A stretch of DNA of 64,000 bases, from contig NC_017278.1 of NCBI RefSeq assembly GCF_000236585.1, forward strand, positions 124,001 through 188,000. Reading direction: 5' to 3'. Both the position numbers and the translations under genes were made by a program. This document shows, piece by piece, positions 1-9,752 of the stretch; position 1 is the stretch's first letter; each line of letters starts with the position of its first letter. This DNA is from Thermus sp. CCB_US3_UF1. GTDB lineage: Bacteria; Deinococcota; Deinococci; Deinococcales; Thermaceae. The notes beneath the pieces were generated by a model that was given only the letters and a program-made list of their open reading frames with translations, was not told where the DNA came from and ran no database searches.

Positions 1-168
1 CTGGTGCTCCTGGTCTACAGCCTCCAGGCGGCCTACCAGACCCGCTTCCGCAGCTTCCAAGGCATCCCCGGCTTCAGCTACAGCTGGGTGACCCTGAGCG
101 TGGCCCTGGGGAGCCTCCTCATGTTCCTCACCGCCTTGGGCAAGCTGCGCGCCGCCTTCTCGAGGTAA
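1..168 (+). CDS. dctQ: TRAP transporter small permease (DctQ-like), C-terminal part
   Basis: The reading frame is open from base 1 and ends at TAA 166-168, so only the last 55 residues are visible. They contain a hydrophobic helix, a short polar loop and a second hydrophobic helix ending in a basic tail, which fits the last two membrane segments of a DctQ subunit. The identification rests mainly on the DctM-type large permease that starts 3 bp downstream, because these subunits are encoded together and form one membrane complex. The sequence alone is too short for an independent family call. Confidence 0.7.
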   Translation: MVLLVYSLQAAYQTRFRSFQGIPGFSYSWVTLSVALGSLLMFLTALGKLRAAFSR

Positions 169-171
169 CCC

Positions 172-1446
172 ATGCTCTTGAGCTTCGCCGTCTTCTTGCT
201 CCTCCTCCTTTTGGGCATGCCTGTGGTTTTCGCCATCGGCATCGGCGGGCTGGTCTTCTTCCTGACCCAGCCGGGGTTGCAGCTCACCATGCCGGTCCAG
301 CTGGCCCTGGCGGAAACCCAGAACTTCTCCCTTTTGGCCATCCCCACCTTCATCCTGGCCAGCAACCTGATGAACGAGCTGGGGGTCACCCGCAGGCTCC
401 TCCAGTTCGCCTACGTGCTCACCGGTTTCCTGCGCGGGGGGCTGGCCCAGGTGAGCGTCCTCATGGGCTTCCTCATGGGAGGGGTTTCGGGGTCGGCCAT
501 CGCCGACGCCACCATGCAGGCCAGGCTCTTGGGGCCGGAAATGGTCCGCAAAGGGTACCCCCGCGGGTTCATCGCCGCCCTGCAGGGGTTCTCCGGCCTC
601 CTGGCCGTGGCCATCCCCCCCAGCATCGGCCTGATCCTCTACGGGAGCATCGGCCAGGTCTCCATCGGCCAGCTCTTCGCCGGGGGCATCGGGGTAGGGG
701 TGCTGATGGCCCTGAGCTACATGCTCACCGTGGCCTTTCTGGCGCGCCGCCAGGGGTACGCCCCCGAGGCCTCGGCTCCCCCCAAGGCCCGTGAGGTCTG
801 GCAGGCCTTGCGGCAGAGTTTCTGGGCGGTCCTCTTCCCCTTTTTGCTCCTGGCCAGCCTGCGCTTTGGGGTCTTCGTGCCCTCGGAGGTGGGGGCGGCG
901 GCGGTGGTCTACGCCCTCTTCGTGGGCCTGGTCTACCGGGAGCTCAGCCTGGAGCGCCTCGGCCGGGCCCTCTCCCACTCGGTGCGGGACGTGGGCATGG
1001 TGGCCCTCCTCATCTCCATGGCCGCCGTTCTGGGCTACGGGATGAAGTGGGAGATGGTGCCCCAGCAGGTTTCGGGGTTTCTGCTGGAGGCGATCCAGAA
1101 CCCCCAGGTGGCCCTCCTCCTCATCCTGATCACCCTCCTTCTCCTGGGCACGGTGCTGGACTCCACGGTGATGATCATCCTCCTCACCCCCATCCTGGTT
1201 CCGGCGGCCAAGGCCCTGGGGATCGATCTGGTCTACTTCGGCGTGCTCATGGTCCTGACCTGCGCGGTGGGCCTCCTCACCCCCCCGGTGGGCCTTTCCA
1301 TGTACTCGGTCTGCTCGGTGATGGGGTGTGGGATTGGGGAGTACGTGCGGGAGGGGTGGCCCCTCTTCCTGGCCACCCTTTGGGTCCTCCTTCTGGCCTA
1401 CCTCTTCCCCGGGGTGGTCCTCTTCCTGCCCCGGCTGCTCTTCTAA
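172..1446 (+). CDS. dctM: TRAP transporter large permease (DctM)
   Basis: This is a 424-residue, almost entirely hydrophobic protein with about a dozen membrane helices, the normal length of a DctM subunit. Typical features are an early Gly/Pro-rich segment (GMPVVFAIGIGGLVFF), the GVSGSAIADA stretch near residue 105 and a conserved LLTPPVG segment near the C-terminus. It is the sodium-coupled transport channel of a tripartite carboxylate or sugar-acid importer, working with DctQ and an extracytoplasmic binding protein that must lie upstream of the window. The following genes for keto-deoxy-sugar metabolism suggest a sugar acid as substrate, which is inference. Confidence 0.93.
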   Translation: MLLSFAVFLLLLLLGMPVVFAIGIGGLVFFLTQPGLQLTMPVQLALAETQNFSLLAIPTFILASNLMNELGVTRRLLQFAYVLTGFLRGGLAQVSVLMGFLMGGVSGSAIADATMQARLLGPEMVRKGYPRGFIAALQGFSGLLAVAIPPSIGLILYGSIGQVSIGQLFAGGIGVGVLMALSYMLTVAFLARRQGYAPEASAPPKAREVWQALRQSFWAVLFPFLLLASLRFGVFVPSEVGAAAVVYALFVGLVYRELSLERLGRALSHSVRDVGMVALLISMAAVLGYGMKWEMVPQQVSGFLLEAIQNPQVALLLILITLLLLGTVLDSTVMIILLTPILVPAAKALGIDLVYFGVLMVLTCAVGLLTPPVGLSMYSVCSVMGCGIGEYVREGWPLFLATLWVLLLAYLFPGVVLFLPRLLF

Positions 1447-1458
1447 GGGGGTAAAGGG

Positions 1459-2159
1459 ATGCGGCTTAAGGGCAAACGCGCGCTGGTGATCGCGGCGGGA
1501 CAGGGGATCGGGCGGGCCATCGCCCTGGCCTTCCGGGACGAGGGGGCCGAGGTCCTCGGGGCCACCCTGCACCCGGAGAAGCTGGAGGGGGTGGTGCCGG
1601 CGGTGCGCTTGGACGCCCGGGACAAAGGGGCCCTCCAGGCCCTCATCGGGGGGATGGCGCACCTGGACGTCCTGGTGAACGCCCAAGGGGTGGTGCCCGT
1701 GGGGGGGGTCCTCGAGGCCACGGACGAGGCCTGGGAGGAGGCCTTCCGCCTCAACGCCCAAAGCGTCTTCTGGGCCATGCAGGCCGCCCTACCCAAGATG
1801 GCGGCCCAAGGGGGCGGGAGCATCATCAACATCGCCTCCGTGGCCGCCTTCAAGGCGGTGCCCCAGCGCTTCGTCTACAGCGCCACCAAGGCCGCGGTGG
1901 TGGCCATGACCAGGGCAGCGGCCCTGGAGTTCGCCCCCCAGGGGGTGCGGGTCAACGCCATCTGCCCCGGCACCGTGGACACCCCCTCCCTGAGGGAGCG
2001 GGCCGGGGGAGAGGAGGGCCTGAAGGCCTTCGCCGAGCGCCAGCTCCTGAAGCGCCTGGGCCGTCCGGAGGAGATCGCCGCCCTGGCGGTCTACCTGGCC
2101 TCGGACGAGGGGGCCTTCGCCACGGGGGGCGCCTTCGTGGTGGACGGGGGGATGAGCCT

Positions 2160-2163
<4 letters not shown>
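1459..2163 (+). CDS. SDR-family dehydrogenase (DHRS6/BDH2-like)
   Basis: A 234-residue short-chain dehydrogenase. The N-terminal nucleotide loop reads IAAGQGIGRA, the altered glycine motif seen in DHRS6/BDH2-type enzymes rather than the usual TGxxxGxG. NAQG, the catalytic Ser in NIASVAAF and YSATK (YxxxK) follow in order, and the protein ends in the usual VDGGMSL. It probably oxidises a hydroxy-acid or deoxy-sugar acid with NAD+. It lies 12 bp after dctM and its stop overlaps the next start (ATGA), so the genes are translationally coupled. The substrate cannot be read from the sequence. Confidence 0.88.
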
Positions 2164-4128
<1,965 letters not shown>

Positions 4129-4138
4129 GGGTGGGAAG

Positions 4139-4867
4139 ATGCGCGTGGCGTTGGTGACAGGAGGAAGCCGGGGCATCGGCCTGGCCCTGGTTCAGGAACT
4201 GCTGGCCAAGGGGTTCAAGGTGGGCGTGGCCAGCCGCCACCCCGAGACCGCCGTGGCCGACCTGACCCGTCAGGGGCTGGCCGCTTTTGCGGTCCCCATA
4301 GACCTGGAGCACGAACCCCCCGAGAAGGCAGTGGCCCAGGCGGTGGCCCAAGGGGGGTTGCACGTTCTGGTCCACGCCGCAGGGATCAACGTGCGCAAGC
4401 CGGCCTTGGAGCTGGGCTACGAGGAGTGGCGGCGGGTGCTCTACCTGCACCTGGACGTGGCCTTTCTGTTGGCCAAGGCCGCGGCCCCCCACATGGCCCA
4501 GGCGGGCTGGGGACGGATCCTCTTCCTCGGCTCCGCCACCACCTTCACCTCCGGGGGCCCCGTACCCATCCCCGCCTACACCACGGCCAAGACCGCCCTG
4601 CTGGGCCTCACCCGGGCCTTGGCCAAGGAATGGGCCCCCTTGGGCATCCGGGTCAACCTCCTCTGCCCAGGCTACGTGAAGACGGAGTTCACCGCCCCGG
4701 TGTGGGGCAACCCCGAACTCTACAACCCCATCACCGCCCGGATCCCCCTGGGGCGGTGGGCCTCGCCGGAGGAGATCGCCAAGGTGGGGGCCTTCCTCTG
4801 CACGGACGAGGCCGGGTACCTGACCGGCCAGGCGGTGGTGGTGGACGGGGGGTTTTTGGCCTACTGA
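4139..4867 (+). CDS. SDR-family dehydrogenase (classical)
   Basis: A 242-residue classical short-chain dehydrogenase with TGGSRGIG (residues 7-14), HAAGIN, the catalytic Ser in FLGSATTF, YTTAK and a C-terminal VVDGGFLAY. It starts at an ATG preceded by GGGGTGGGA, 10 bp after kdgK. In this context it is a reasonable candidate for a keto-deoxygluconate 5-dehydrogenase or another sugar-acid dehydrogenase, but that substrate is inferred from neighbours. It is the last intact gene of the operon; the next reading frame converges on it and overlaps by 7 bp. Confidence 0.87.
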   Translation: MRVALVTGGSRGIGLALVQELLAKGFKVGVASRHPETAVADLTRQGLAAFAVPIDLEHEPPEKAVAQAVAQGGLHVLVHAAGINVRKPALELGYEEWRRVLYLHLDVAFLLAKAAAPHMAQAGWGRILFLGSATTFTSGGPVPIPAYTTAKTALLGLTRALAKEWAPLGIRVNLLCPGYVKTEFTAPVWGNPELYNPITARIPLGRWASPEEIAKVGAFLCTDEAGYLTGQAVVVDGGFLAY

Positions 4868-5229
4868 CCCTCCCCTCCCCCGGGCCTGCCCTTGGCCCAG
4901 ACCAGGGAGAGGAGGAGGACCAGGGCGGAAAGCCCCCAAAAGGCCAAAGCGGTGGGGCTCCCGAAGAGGTACCCCGGGTCCCCCGCCCCCAGGATGAGGG
5001 CCCGGCGCAGGTTGATCTCCATCAGGTAGCCCAGGACCAGGCCGAGGAGGATGGGGGGCAGGGGAACCTCCAGCTTGCGCAGCAGGTAACCCAGGAAGCC
5101 GAAAGCGGTCATGAGGAGGAGGTCAAAGGGGTTGTGGTTGACCGCGTACACCCCCACGAAGCTGATGGCCAGGATACTGGGAAGGAGGTAGTACGCCGGG
5201 ACCCTGAGCACCTGGACGAAGAGGACCAT
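4861..5229 (-). pseudogene. C-terminal relic of a TctA tricarboxylate transporter permease
   Basis: The 122 residues carry the last membrane helices of a TctA-type permease, including the family-typical VGVYAVNHNPFDLLLM and FGFLGYLLRKLEVPLPPILLGLVLG segments. A full TctA has about 500 residues, so roughly the first three quarters are missing. Upstream there is only a short stretch with an in-frame TAG, followed by the IS4-type element. The gene was therefore truncated by deletion before or during the IS insertion. It converges on the TRAP operon and suggests that a second carboxylate uptake system was once encoded here. Confidence 0.75.
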
Positions 5230-5257
5230 TGTAATCCCTAACGGCTAACATTTAGCC

Positions 5258-6349
5258 CTATGTACACGTCAAAACCTCCATAGGGCATAACCCCAAGGGA
5301 CTTCCGCGCCTTCCTCCCCCTGCACCCCAGAGGGCAAGCGCCCAAAGGGTGAGCAGGTCCAGCCCCGCCCGGAAGAGGCTCTGTCCCAGCCTCCCGTGCT
5401 TCTTGGGCCTCACCGGACGCACCCGGTGCAGCACAAGCCCCGTCCGAAACGCCCACACGAAGGCCAGGCTCAAGGGGACCAAAAGCCGCGAAAGCCTCTC
5501 CCCCCGCGTCACGTGCGTGGCCTCCAGGTCAAATCCCCGCCCCTTCAGGGCCCCAAAGAGCCGCTCTATCCCCCACCTGAGCCCGTACACCTCCAGCACC
5601 CGGTGAGGGTCCAGGTCCGTAGCCACAATCAGCCACTCCCGGACCCCAAGGCGCAACCCCACCACCCACATGCGCCGCCCGTAGACCCAGTACCGCCGCC
5701 TGGGCACCCGGCTCTCTCCCACCTTCAGGGAGGCAAAGAGCTCCCAGGCCCGAGGGCCCGAGCCCAACCGCCACATCCGGGTGTTGGCCTTGATTCGGAT
5801 GCACCGGGGGATGCCCTTCTCCTCCAGGTACCGGAACCACGCCTCCCCTATGAACTCCCGATCCGCCAGGAACCCCTCCACCCGGAGGTGGGGGAAGTGG
5901 GCCCTCAGGAAAGCCAAGGCCCTCTCCATCAGGGCGATGCGTTCGGGGGTGGAGGAGTTGCCGTCGTGGGGAAGGAAGCTCCAGAACAGGGGGACGGCCA
6001 GGCCTTGGTACAGGAAGGCCAGCATCAGGAGGTTGACCTTGCTCTTCCCCAGCTCCCACTCGGTCCGGTCCATGACCAGGAGGAGCCCTTGGGGTCGGAG
6101 GAGGGCGAAGATGAAGCGGGCATAGCCCTCCCCGTCCAGCCCCGGCCAGGCCAAGAACCGCTGGAACCTTCGGTAGGCGGAGCGGGGGTCAGGGCTGGCT
6201 ATGGAGCCGAGGGAAAGAGCGAGTCTGGGGCCGCTTGTGGTGCGGGCGGTGACCAGAGCCATCACCAGGGCGGCCAGGAAGGTGAGGCGCCTGAGGTCGG
6301 CCTTCCAGTATCGCTTCAAGGCGTTGATGAGTGGGGTAAGCTGTTCCAT
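5258..6349 (-). CDS. IS4-family transposase
   Basis: A 363-residue DDE transposase. The start is the ATG at 6349 because AGGAGGT stands 6 nt upstream; a GTG 9 nt earlier is in frame but would overlap that ribosome binding site. DDE residues are seen in LVMDRTEWE (first Asp) and FLADREFIG (second Asp), with the IS4 signature Y-(2)-R-(3)-E-(6)-K in YGLRWGIERLFGALK. The TAG stop is formed by the first three bases of the left terminal repeat, a compact arrangement. No frameshift or stop is visible, so the enzyme is probably active. Confidence 0.93.
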   Translation of the reverse strand: MEQLTPLINALKRYWKADLRRLTFLAALVMALVTARTTSGPRLALSLGSIASPDPRSAYRRFQRFLAWPGLDGEGYARFIFALLRPQGLLLVMDRTEWELGKSKVNLLMLAFLYQGLAVPLFWSFLPHDGNSSTPERIALMERALAFLRAHFPHLRVEGFLADREFIGEAWFRYLEEKGIPRCIRIKANTRMWRLGSGPRAWELFASLKVGESRVPRRRYWVYGRRMWVVGLRLGVREWLIVATDLDPHRVLEVYGLRWGIERLFGALKGRGFDLEATHVTRGERLSRLLVPLSLAFVWAFRTGLVLHRVRPVRPKKHGRLGQSLFRAGLDLLTLWALALWGAGGGRRGSPLGLCPMEVLTCT

Positions 6350-6436
6350 GGGGACCACCTCCTATGGGTACCTGCCCATCCACGTGGGCGCAGGTCCATC
6401 CTAAAGGGGTGGTCCCACGTTTTGACGTGTACTGAG
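5258..6436 (-). mobile_element. IS4-family insertion sequence, complete, with 9-bp target duplication
   Basis: The 1179-bp element is bounded by 18-bp terminal inverted repeats: ctatgtacacgtcaaaac at 5258-5275 and, read inward on the other strand from 6436, ctcagtacacgtcaaaac (16 of 18 identical). The 9-bp sequence catttagcc lies directly outside both ends (5249-5257 and 6437-6445) and is the target duplication. A single transposase gene fills the element. Intact ends, a clean duplication and an intact gene point to a recent insertion. The insertion point touches the edge of a 23-bp palindrome (6438-6460). Confidence 0.93.
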
Positions 6437-6437
6437 C

Positions 6438-6460
6438 ATTTAGCCACTCAGTGACTAAAT
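6438..6460. promoter_or_regulatory. 23-bp palindrome, operator-like
   Basis: The site has 11-bp arms (ATTTAGYCACT and its complement) around one central base, with a single mismatched pair. Length and symmetry resemble operators of TetR/AcrR-type repressors, but no such regulator gene lies nearby and the owner is unknown. The left 8 bases are shared with the 9-bp duplication made by the IS4-type element, so the element inserted exactly at its edge and separated it from the TctA relic. Confidence 0.55.
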
Positions 6461-6742
6461 ATCCACCATCTGCCCCTCTACCCCGTAGACCCCTTCTCAG
6501 GACCCGCGCCTCGGCCCGGACCCGCCCGTAGGGGTGGCAGGCCCTGGGGAGGCCGCATCTGCGGAGCCAGCCCTCCTGCATGGCGGCCTCGAGGAGGGTC
6601 CTAGGCGGTGTCCAGACCAAGGGGTCCAGGCGCCTCCCCCCAGTTGGGGGGCACGGTGGGGGCAAGGCGGGCCGCCCCGCCCCCACGCCACGGCCAAAGG
6701 GGGAGGAAGGCCTCGAGGACCCCCTACCGCTCGGGGAAATCC
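6461..6742. other. Intergenic stretch without a convincing gene
   Basis: This region lies between the IS element with its palindrome and the convergent end of the methyltransferase gene. The reading frames here lack a good start and ribosome binding site and do not resemble a known family. No RNA gene or strong terminator was recognised. Confidence 0.5.
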
Positions 6743-7708
6743 CTAACCGCCAAGGCCGCCATCTCCCACCTCCGCCACGAAAAGGTGCCAGGCCTCCCCC
6801 CCATCCCGCCGCACGGCCAGGTGGTAGTGGAAGGGCCTCAGGCGCGGGCTCACCTCCGCCAGGGCCCGCTCAAAGGGGGAAAGGAAGAAGTCCCGCCCCA
6901 TGGCCCACTCCCTTGGGCTAAGGGCGTGCCGGGGGCGCACCACCAGGACCAGCCTCCCCCCCGGCCTCAGGGCCGGAAGGGCGTAGTCCAAAAGGCCCTG
7001 CAGGTACTCCACGTAGGCGGCGTACCGCTCCTCCGGGGGCGCCTTCTCCCCCTCCTCCTTGAGCCAGGAGGCGAAGGTGGGGGGGTGAAGGACCAGGAGG
7101 GCGGCCTCCCCCTGGAAGCGGCGGGGCAGGTCCCGGATGTCCGCCCGCTCCACCCTCGGCCCTTTGGGGCAGGTATCCCCGCCCCAGGCTCGCCGCCCCA
7201 GGCCCAGGGCCTCCTCCACCACCGTGCCGTAGCCGGCCATGGGGTCCACCACCAGTTCCCCGGGGAGGGAGTAGAGGGCCACCAGGGCCCGGGCCACCCC
7301 GGGGGCCAGGGCCTCGGGCCGGGGGTCCTCCGGGTAGAGCCAGACGGGCGCCCCCAGGTCCACCCCCCCTTCCTCCCGGGGCAGGGCCTTGAGGGCCTCA
7401 GGGGGGCGGCCCTGGAGGTCCTCTAGGGCCAGCCTTCCCGCCCGGAGGAGGCGGTTTAGGCGGTGGGCGTGCCACAGGGGAAGCCCCGCCCTCAAGGCCT
7501 CCCGCAAGGGCTCAGGCAGGAAGGCCACGGGCAGGAGGTCGTGCCGCAGGTACTTGGGCTTCAGGCCCAAGCCCTGGGCGAAGGTGCGGAAAGCCTCCCG
7601 AGGAAGGGCCAGCAACCCCTGGACCACCTCCCCTTCCTCCCCTTCCAGACCCAGGCCTTGGGCTGCGCGCAAGACCTCCTCATAGACCTGCCAGGCACCC
7701 CGCTTCAT
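6743..7708 (-). CDS. Orphan DNA methyltransferase-like protein with ParB-type HTH
   Basis: A 321-residue protein. Residues about 30-90 resemble the helix-turn-helix region of ParB/KorB proteins (LKPKYLRHDLLPVAFLPEPL, then LREALRAGLPLWHAHRL). The C-terminal half is a class I methyltransferase fold with the SAM loop DPMAGYGT at 155-162. The catalytic motif IV position reads HPPTF at 208-212 instead of the usual (D/N/S)PP(Y/F), so activity is doubtful or the specificity unusual. No restriction enzyme gene is adjacent. It is divergent from repA (121 bp apart), so a role in plasmid replication or copy control is possible but unproven. Confidence 0.7.
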   Translation of the reverse strand: MKRGAWQVYEEVLRAAQGLGLEGEEGEVVQGLLALPREAFRTFAQGLGLKPKYLRHDLLPVAFLPEPLREALRAGLPLWHAHRLNRLLRAGRLALEDLQGRPPEALKALPREEGGVDLGAPVWLYPEDPRPEALAPGVARALVALYSLPGELVVDPMAGYGTVVEEALGLGRRAWGGDTCPKGPRVERADIRDLPRRFQGEAALLVLHPPTFASWLKEEGEKAPPEERYAAYVEYLQGLLDYALPALRPGGRLVLVVRPRHALSPREWAMGRDFFLSPFERALAEVSPRLRPFHYHLAVRRDGGEAWHLFVAEVGDGGLGG

Positions 7709-7828
7709 GCCCTTCAGGCTAGGCCCGCCCCGGGTTTCTGTTCAACCGACGGATCCCCCTGGCCCACCATGGACGACGGGTGGGGGCTCCTCGGGCTCCA
7801 CCGGGCCCGTGGATTAAACTGGTGGGCA

Positions 7829-9199
7829 ATGGCCGCTCACCGTACCTCCTCTAAGGAGGCCCTAGCCCGGCCCAAGCACTTTGATGAGGCCAACGTGGCC
7901 CGGCTGGGGCTCATCTCCATCCAGGAACGGATTCCGGAAGGGTACTCCTCCTGGGAGGAGGAGTTTGAGTTCCTCGGCAAGCCGGTGAAGCTGGCCTGCT
8001 ACGCCAGCGAGAAGGTGGGGGGCGTGCCCCACGGCCTGGACAACGAGGTGTCCCTGGCCCTCATCGCCCTCTACTTCAACGCCGGCAGCCCCGAGGACGG
8101 TACCTTTACCGCCACGCCTTACCAGATCCTCAAGCTCATGGGCCTGGACACCTCCGGCTACTACTACCAGGCCCTCAAGGAGAGCCTCATGCGCCTCACC
8201 ACCGCCACCTATGTCCTCTCCGAGGCCTGGCGGGCGGACGGGCGCTGGCAGAGCGTCACCTTCCGCTACATCGAGAAGCTGGAGTACACCTCCTCGGCCG
8301 AGGGCAAACTGGACCGGGCCAGCGTGCTGCGCATCACCTTGGCCAAGGAGATCGTGCGCTCCCTGAAGCAGAACTACGTCAAGCCCATCGACATCGAGTT
8401 CATGGCCAGCCTCAAGCGCCCCTTGAGCCGGGCCCTTTACCGCCTTCTGGACGCCCAGCGCTTCTCCCCCGAAAACCCCTCTCCCCTCCCCCGCTTTGAG
8501 GTGAACCTCATGGAGTGGGCCGCGGCCTGCAAGATCGTGCACAAGCGCCCCGACAAGGTGCGGCGTACCCTCGAGCCCGCCCACGAGGAGCTCATCGCCC
8601 GACGCTACCTCCAGTCGGTGGAGTACATCGGCCGGGGGCAGCAGCAGACCATCGTCTACGTCTTCGGCGAGGAGGCGGGCGGGGTGGCGGACATGGAGGC
8701 GGTGGACCTTCTCATGGCCGAGGGGCTTTCCTTCACCTCCGCCTACTCCTTGGCCCGGCGCTACTCCCTGGCCCACATCAAGGACCGGCTGGAGCGGTTC
8801 CGGAGCATCCTGGCCTCGGGGTACAAGCCCAAAAACCGGCTGGGCTTTCTGGTGGACGTGATCCGCGACGAAGAGGGCAAGTACCGCCGGGCCCTTCCCC
8901 CTGCCCAGGGCCGGCGGGCCCAGGCCCACCGGGAGGAGGAGGAGGCCCGGCGCATTGAGGAAGAAGCCGAGCGGGAGTGGCAGCGGATGCCTAAGGAGGC
9001 CCAGGTGCGCCGGGCCCTCCAGGTGGCCCAGCTGGTCCTGCGCTCCCGGATCAGCGTGGGGGAGCTGGAGGAGCTGGCCCGCCTCATGGAGGCGGGCCAG
9101 CTAGAGCCCAGGGCGGTGGTGGAGGAGCTGAAGGCCGCCGCCAGCGGGGGACGTTTAGAGGAATGGCTCCAAACATTTCGCCAGGGCCTCGCGGAATAG
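7829..9199 (+). CDS. repA: Plasmid replication initiator RepA
   Basis: About 456 residues. The block from ISIQERIPEGYSSWEEEFEF through the winged-helix-like regions (DNEVSLALIALYFNAG, YQILKLMGLDTSGYYY, LKRPLSRALYRLLDAQR) matches replication initiator protein A of Thermus plasmids. A charged coiled segment (EEEEARRIEEEAERE) and a helical C-terminus follow. The ATG at 7829 is preferred because TTAAAC 9 nt upstream could be a -10 box for a leaderless mRNA; an in-frame ATG at 7769 is the alternative. The protein should bind the nine iterons that begin 4 bp after its stop codon and open the origin. Confidence 0.9.
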   Translation: MAAHRTSSKEALARPKHFDEANVARLGLISIQERIPEGYSSWEEEFEFLGKPVKLACYASEKVGGVPHGLDNEVSLALIALYFNAGSPEDGTFTATPYQILKLMGLDTSGYYYQALKESLMRLTTATYVLSEAWRADGRWQSVTFRYIEKLEYTSSAEGKLDRASVLRITLAKEIVRSLKQNYVKPIDIEFMASLKRPLSRALYRLLDAQRFSPENPSPLPRFEVNLMEWAAACKIVHKRPDKVRRTLEPAHEELIARRYLQSVEYIGRGQQQTIVYVFGEEAGGVADMEAVDLLMAEGLSFTSAYSLARRYSLAHIKDRLERFRSILASGYKPKNRLGFLVDVIRDEEGKYRRALPPAQGRRAQAHREEEEARRIEEEAEREWQRMPKEAQVRRALQVAQLVLRSRISVGELEELARLMEAGQLEPRAVVEELKAAASGGRLEEWLQTFRQGLAE

Positions 9200-9202
9200 G
9201 GG

Positions 9203-9504
9203 TATCGGAAGACTTGGGGAGTCGGGAAGGGGCCTCGAGGGCCCAAGCGGGGCAAAACGCCTTCGTAACGGGCTTTTTCTGCTCACCCCCCCATATCGGA
9301 AGACTTGGGGAGTTTGGGGGGCAAAGTATCGGAAGACTTGGGGAGTTCGGCCCACCCCCCTATCGGAAGACTTGGGGAATTGGTATCGGAAGACTTGGGG
9401 AGTTTCTATCGGAAGACTTGGGGAGTTTGCGGGGAGGGGTATCGGAAGACTTGGGGAATTGGTATCGGAAGACTTGGGGAGTTCTATCGGAAGACTTGGG
9501 GAGT
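9203..9504 (+). repeat. Nine iterons of the plasmid origin
   Basis: A 20-bp direct repeat, tatcggaagacttggggagt, occurs nine times in the same orientation, starting at 9203, 9294, 9327, 9361, 9384, 9407, 9440, 9463 and 9485. Copies at 9361 and 9440 end in aat instead of agt; the core is otherwise invariant. Spacing is 22-23 or 33-34 bp except after the first copy, which stands alone 91 bp upstream. These steps are near two and three helical turns, so initiator monomers would sit on roughly one face of the DNA. The array directly follows repA. Confidence 0.95.
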
Positions 9505-9560
9505 TTACCACCCCGACTTGCGTCCTGGAGGCGCTTCCTCTCCCCTCCCCCCGCCCCCTT

Positions 9561-9620
9561 GTTGTTGATCAACATTTAGTCAAAGAATTAAGACCTTTAT
9601 CTTTTAAAAGAGATCAACAT
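9561..9620 (+). other. AT-rich putative DNA unwinding element of the origin
   Basis: In a GC-rich replicon this 60-bp segment is strikingly AT-rich and lies 57 bp after the last iteron. It is framed by two direct copies of gatcaacat (9567-9575 and 9612-9620), with cttttaaaag between them. Position and composition fit the strand-opening region of an iteron-type origin. Experimental proof of opening is absent. Confidence 0.75.
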
Positions 9621-9737
9621 CAAGGGCAGATTGCTTCACAAGGTTCCAAAAATACTCGACCACAAGATGCGAGCCCCTCCTGCGGGCCACAACCCCCTCA
9701 AGGGGAAAGTGCTGCCTCCTAGTCCCGCCCTTTCCTG

Positions 9738-9748
9738 TAGAATGAGGT
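9738..9748 (+). promoter_or_regulatory. -10 box and ribosome binding site before the helicase operon
   Basis: TAGAAT at 9738-9743 is a good -10 hexamer, though no strong -35 was seen. GAGGT at 9744-9748 lies 4 nt before the ATG at 9753 and can serve as the ribosome binding site. The promoter sits just downstream of the origin, so transcription of the operon starts next to the replication origin. Confidence 0.45.
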
Positions 9749-9752
9749 TTCA

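Noticed and set aside
6461-6700. Possible gene remnant with a CHPYGRVRAEARVLRRG-like translation on the minus strand
   Set aside because: No family could be recognised, and the frame crosses the IS end; kept only as an unassigned stretch.
7463-7828. N-terminal extension of the RepA frame by about 120 residues
   Set aside because: The extension is Gly/Pro/Gln-rich, overlaps the opposite methyltransferase gene and is unlike RepA. It is a GC-bias artefact; the start is placed at 7829 (or 7769).
9203-9504. CRISPR array
   Set aside because: Spacers are only 2-14 bp apart from one 71-bp gap and vary in length; the repeats are iterons next to repA.
9155-9722. Several frames across the iteron array that encode repeated peptides such as GRLGE or SSDR
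   Set aside because: They are translations of the iterons in different frames, without ribosome binding sites.
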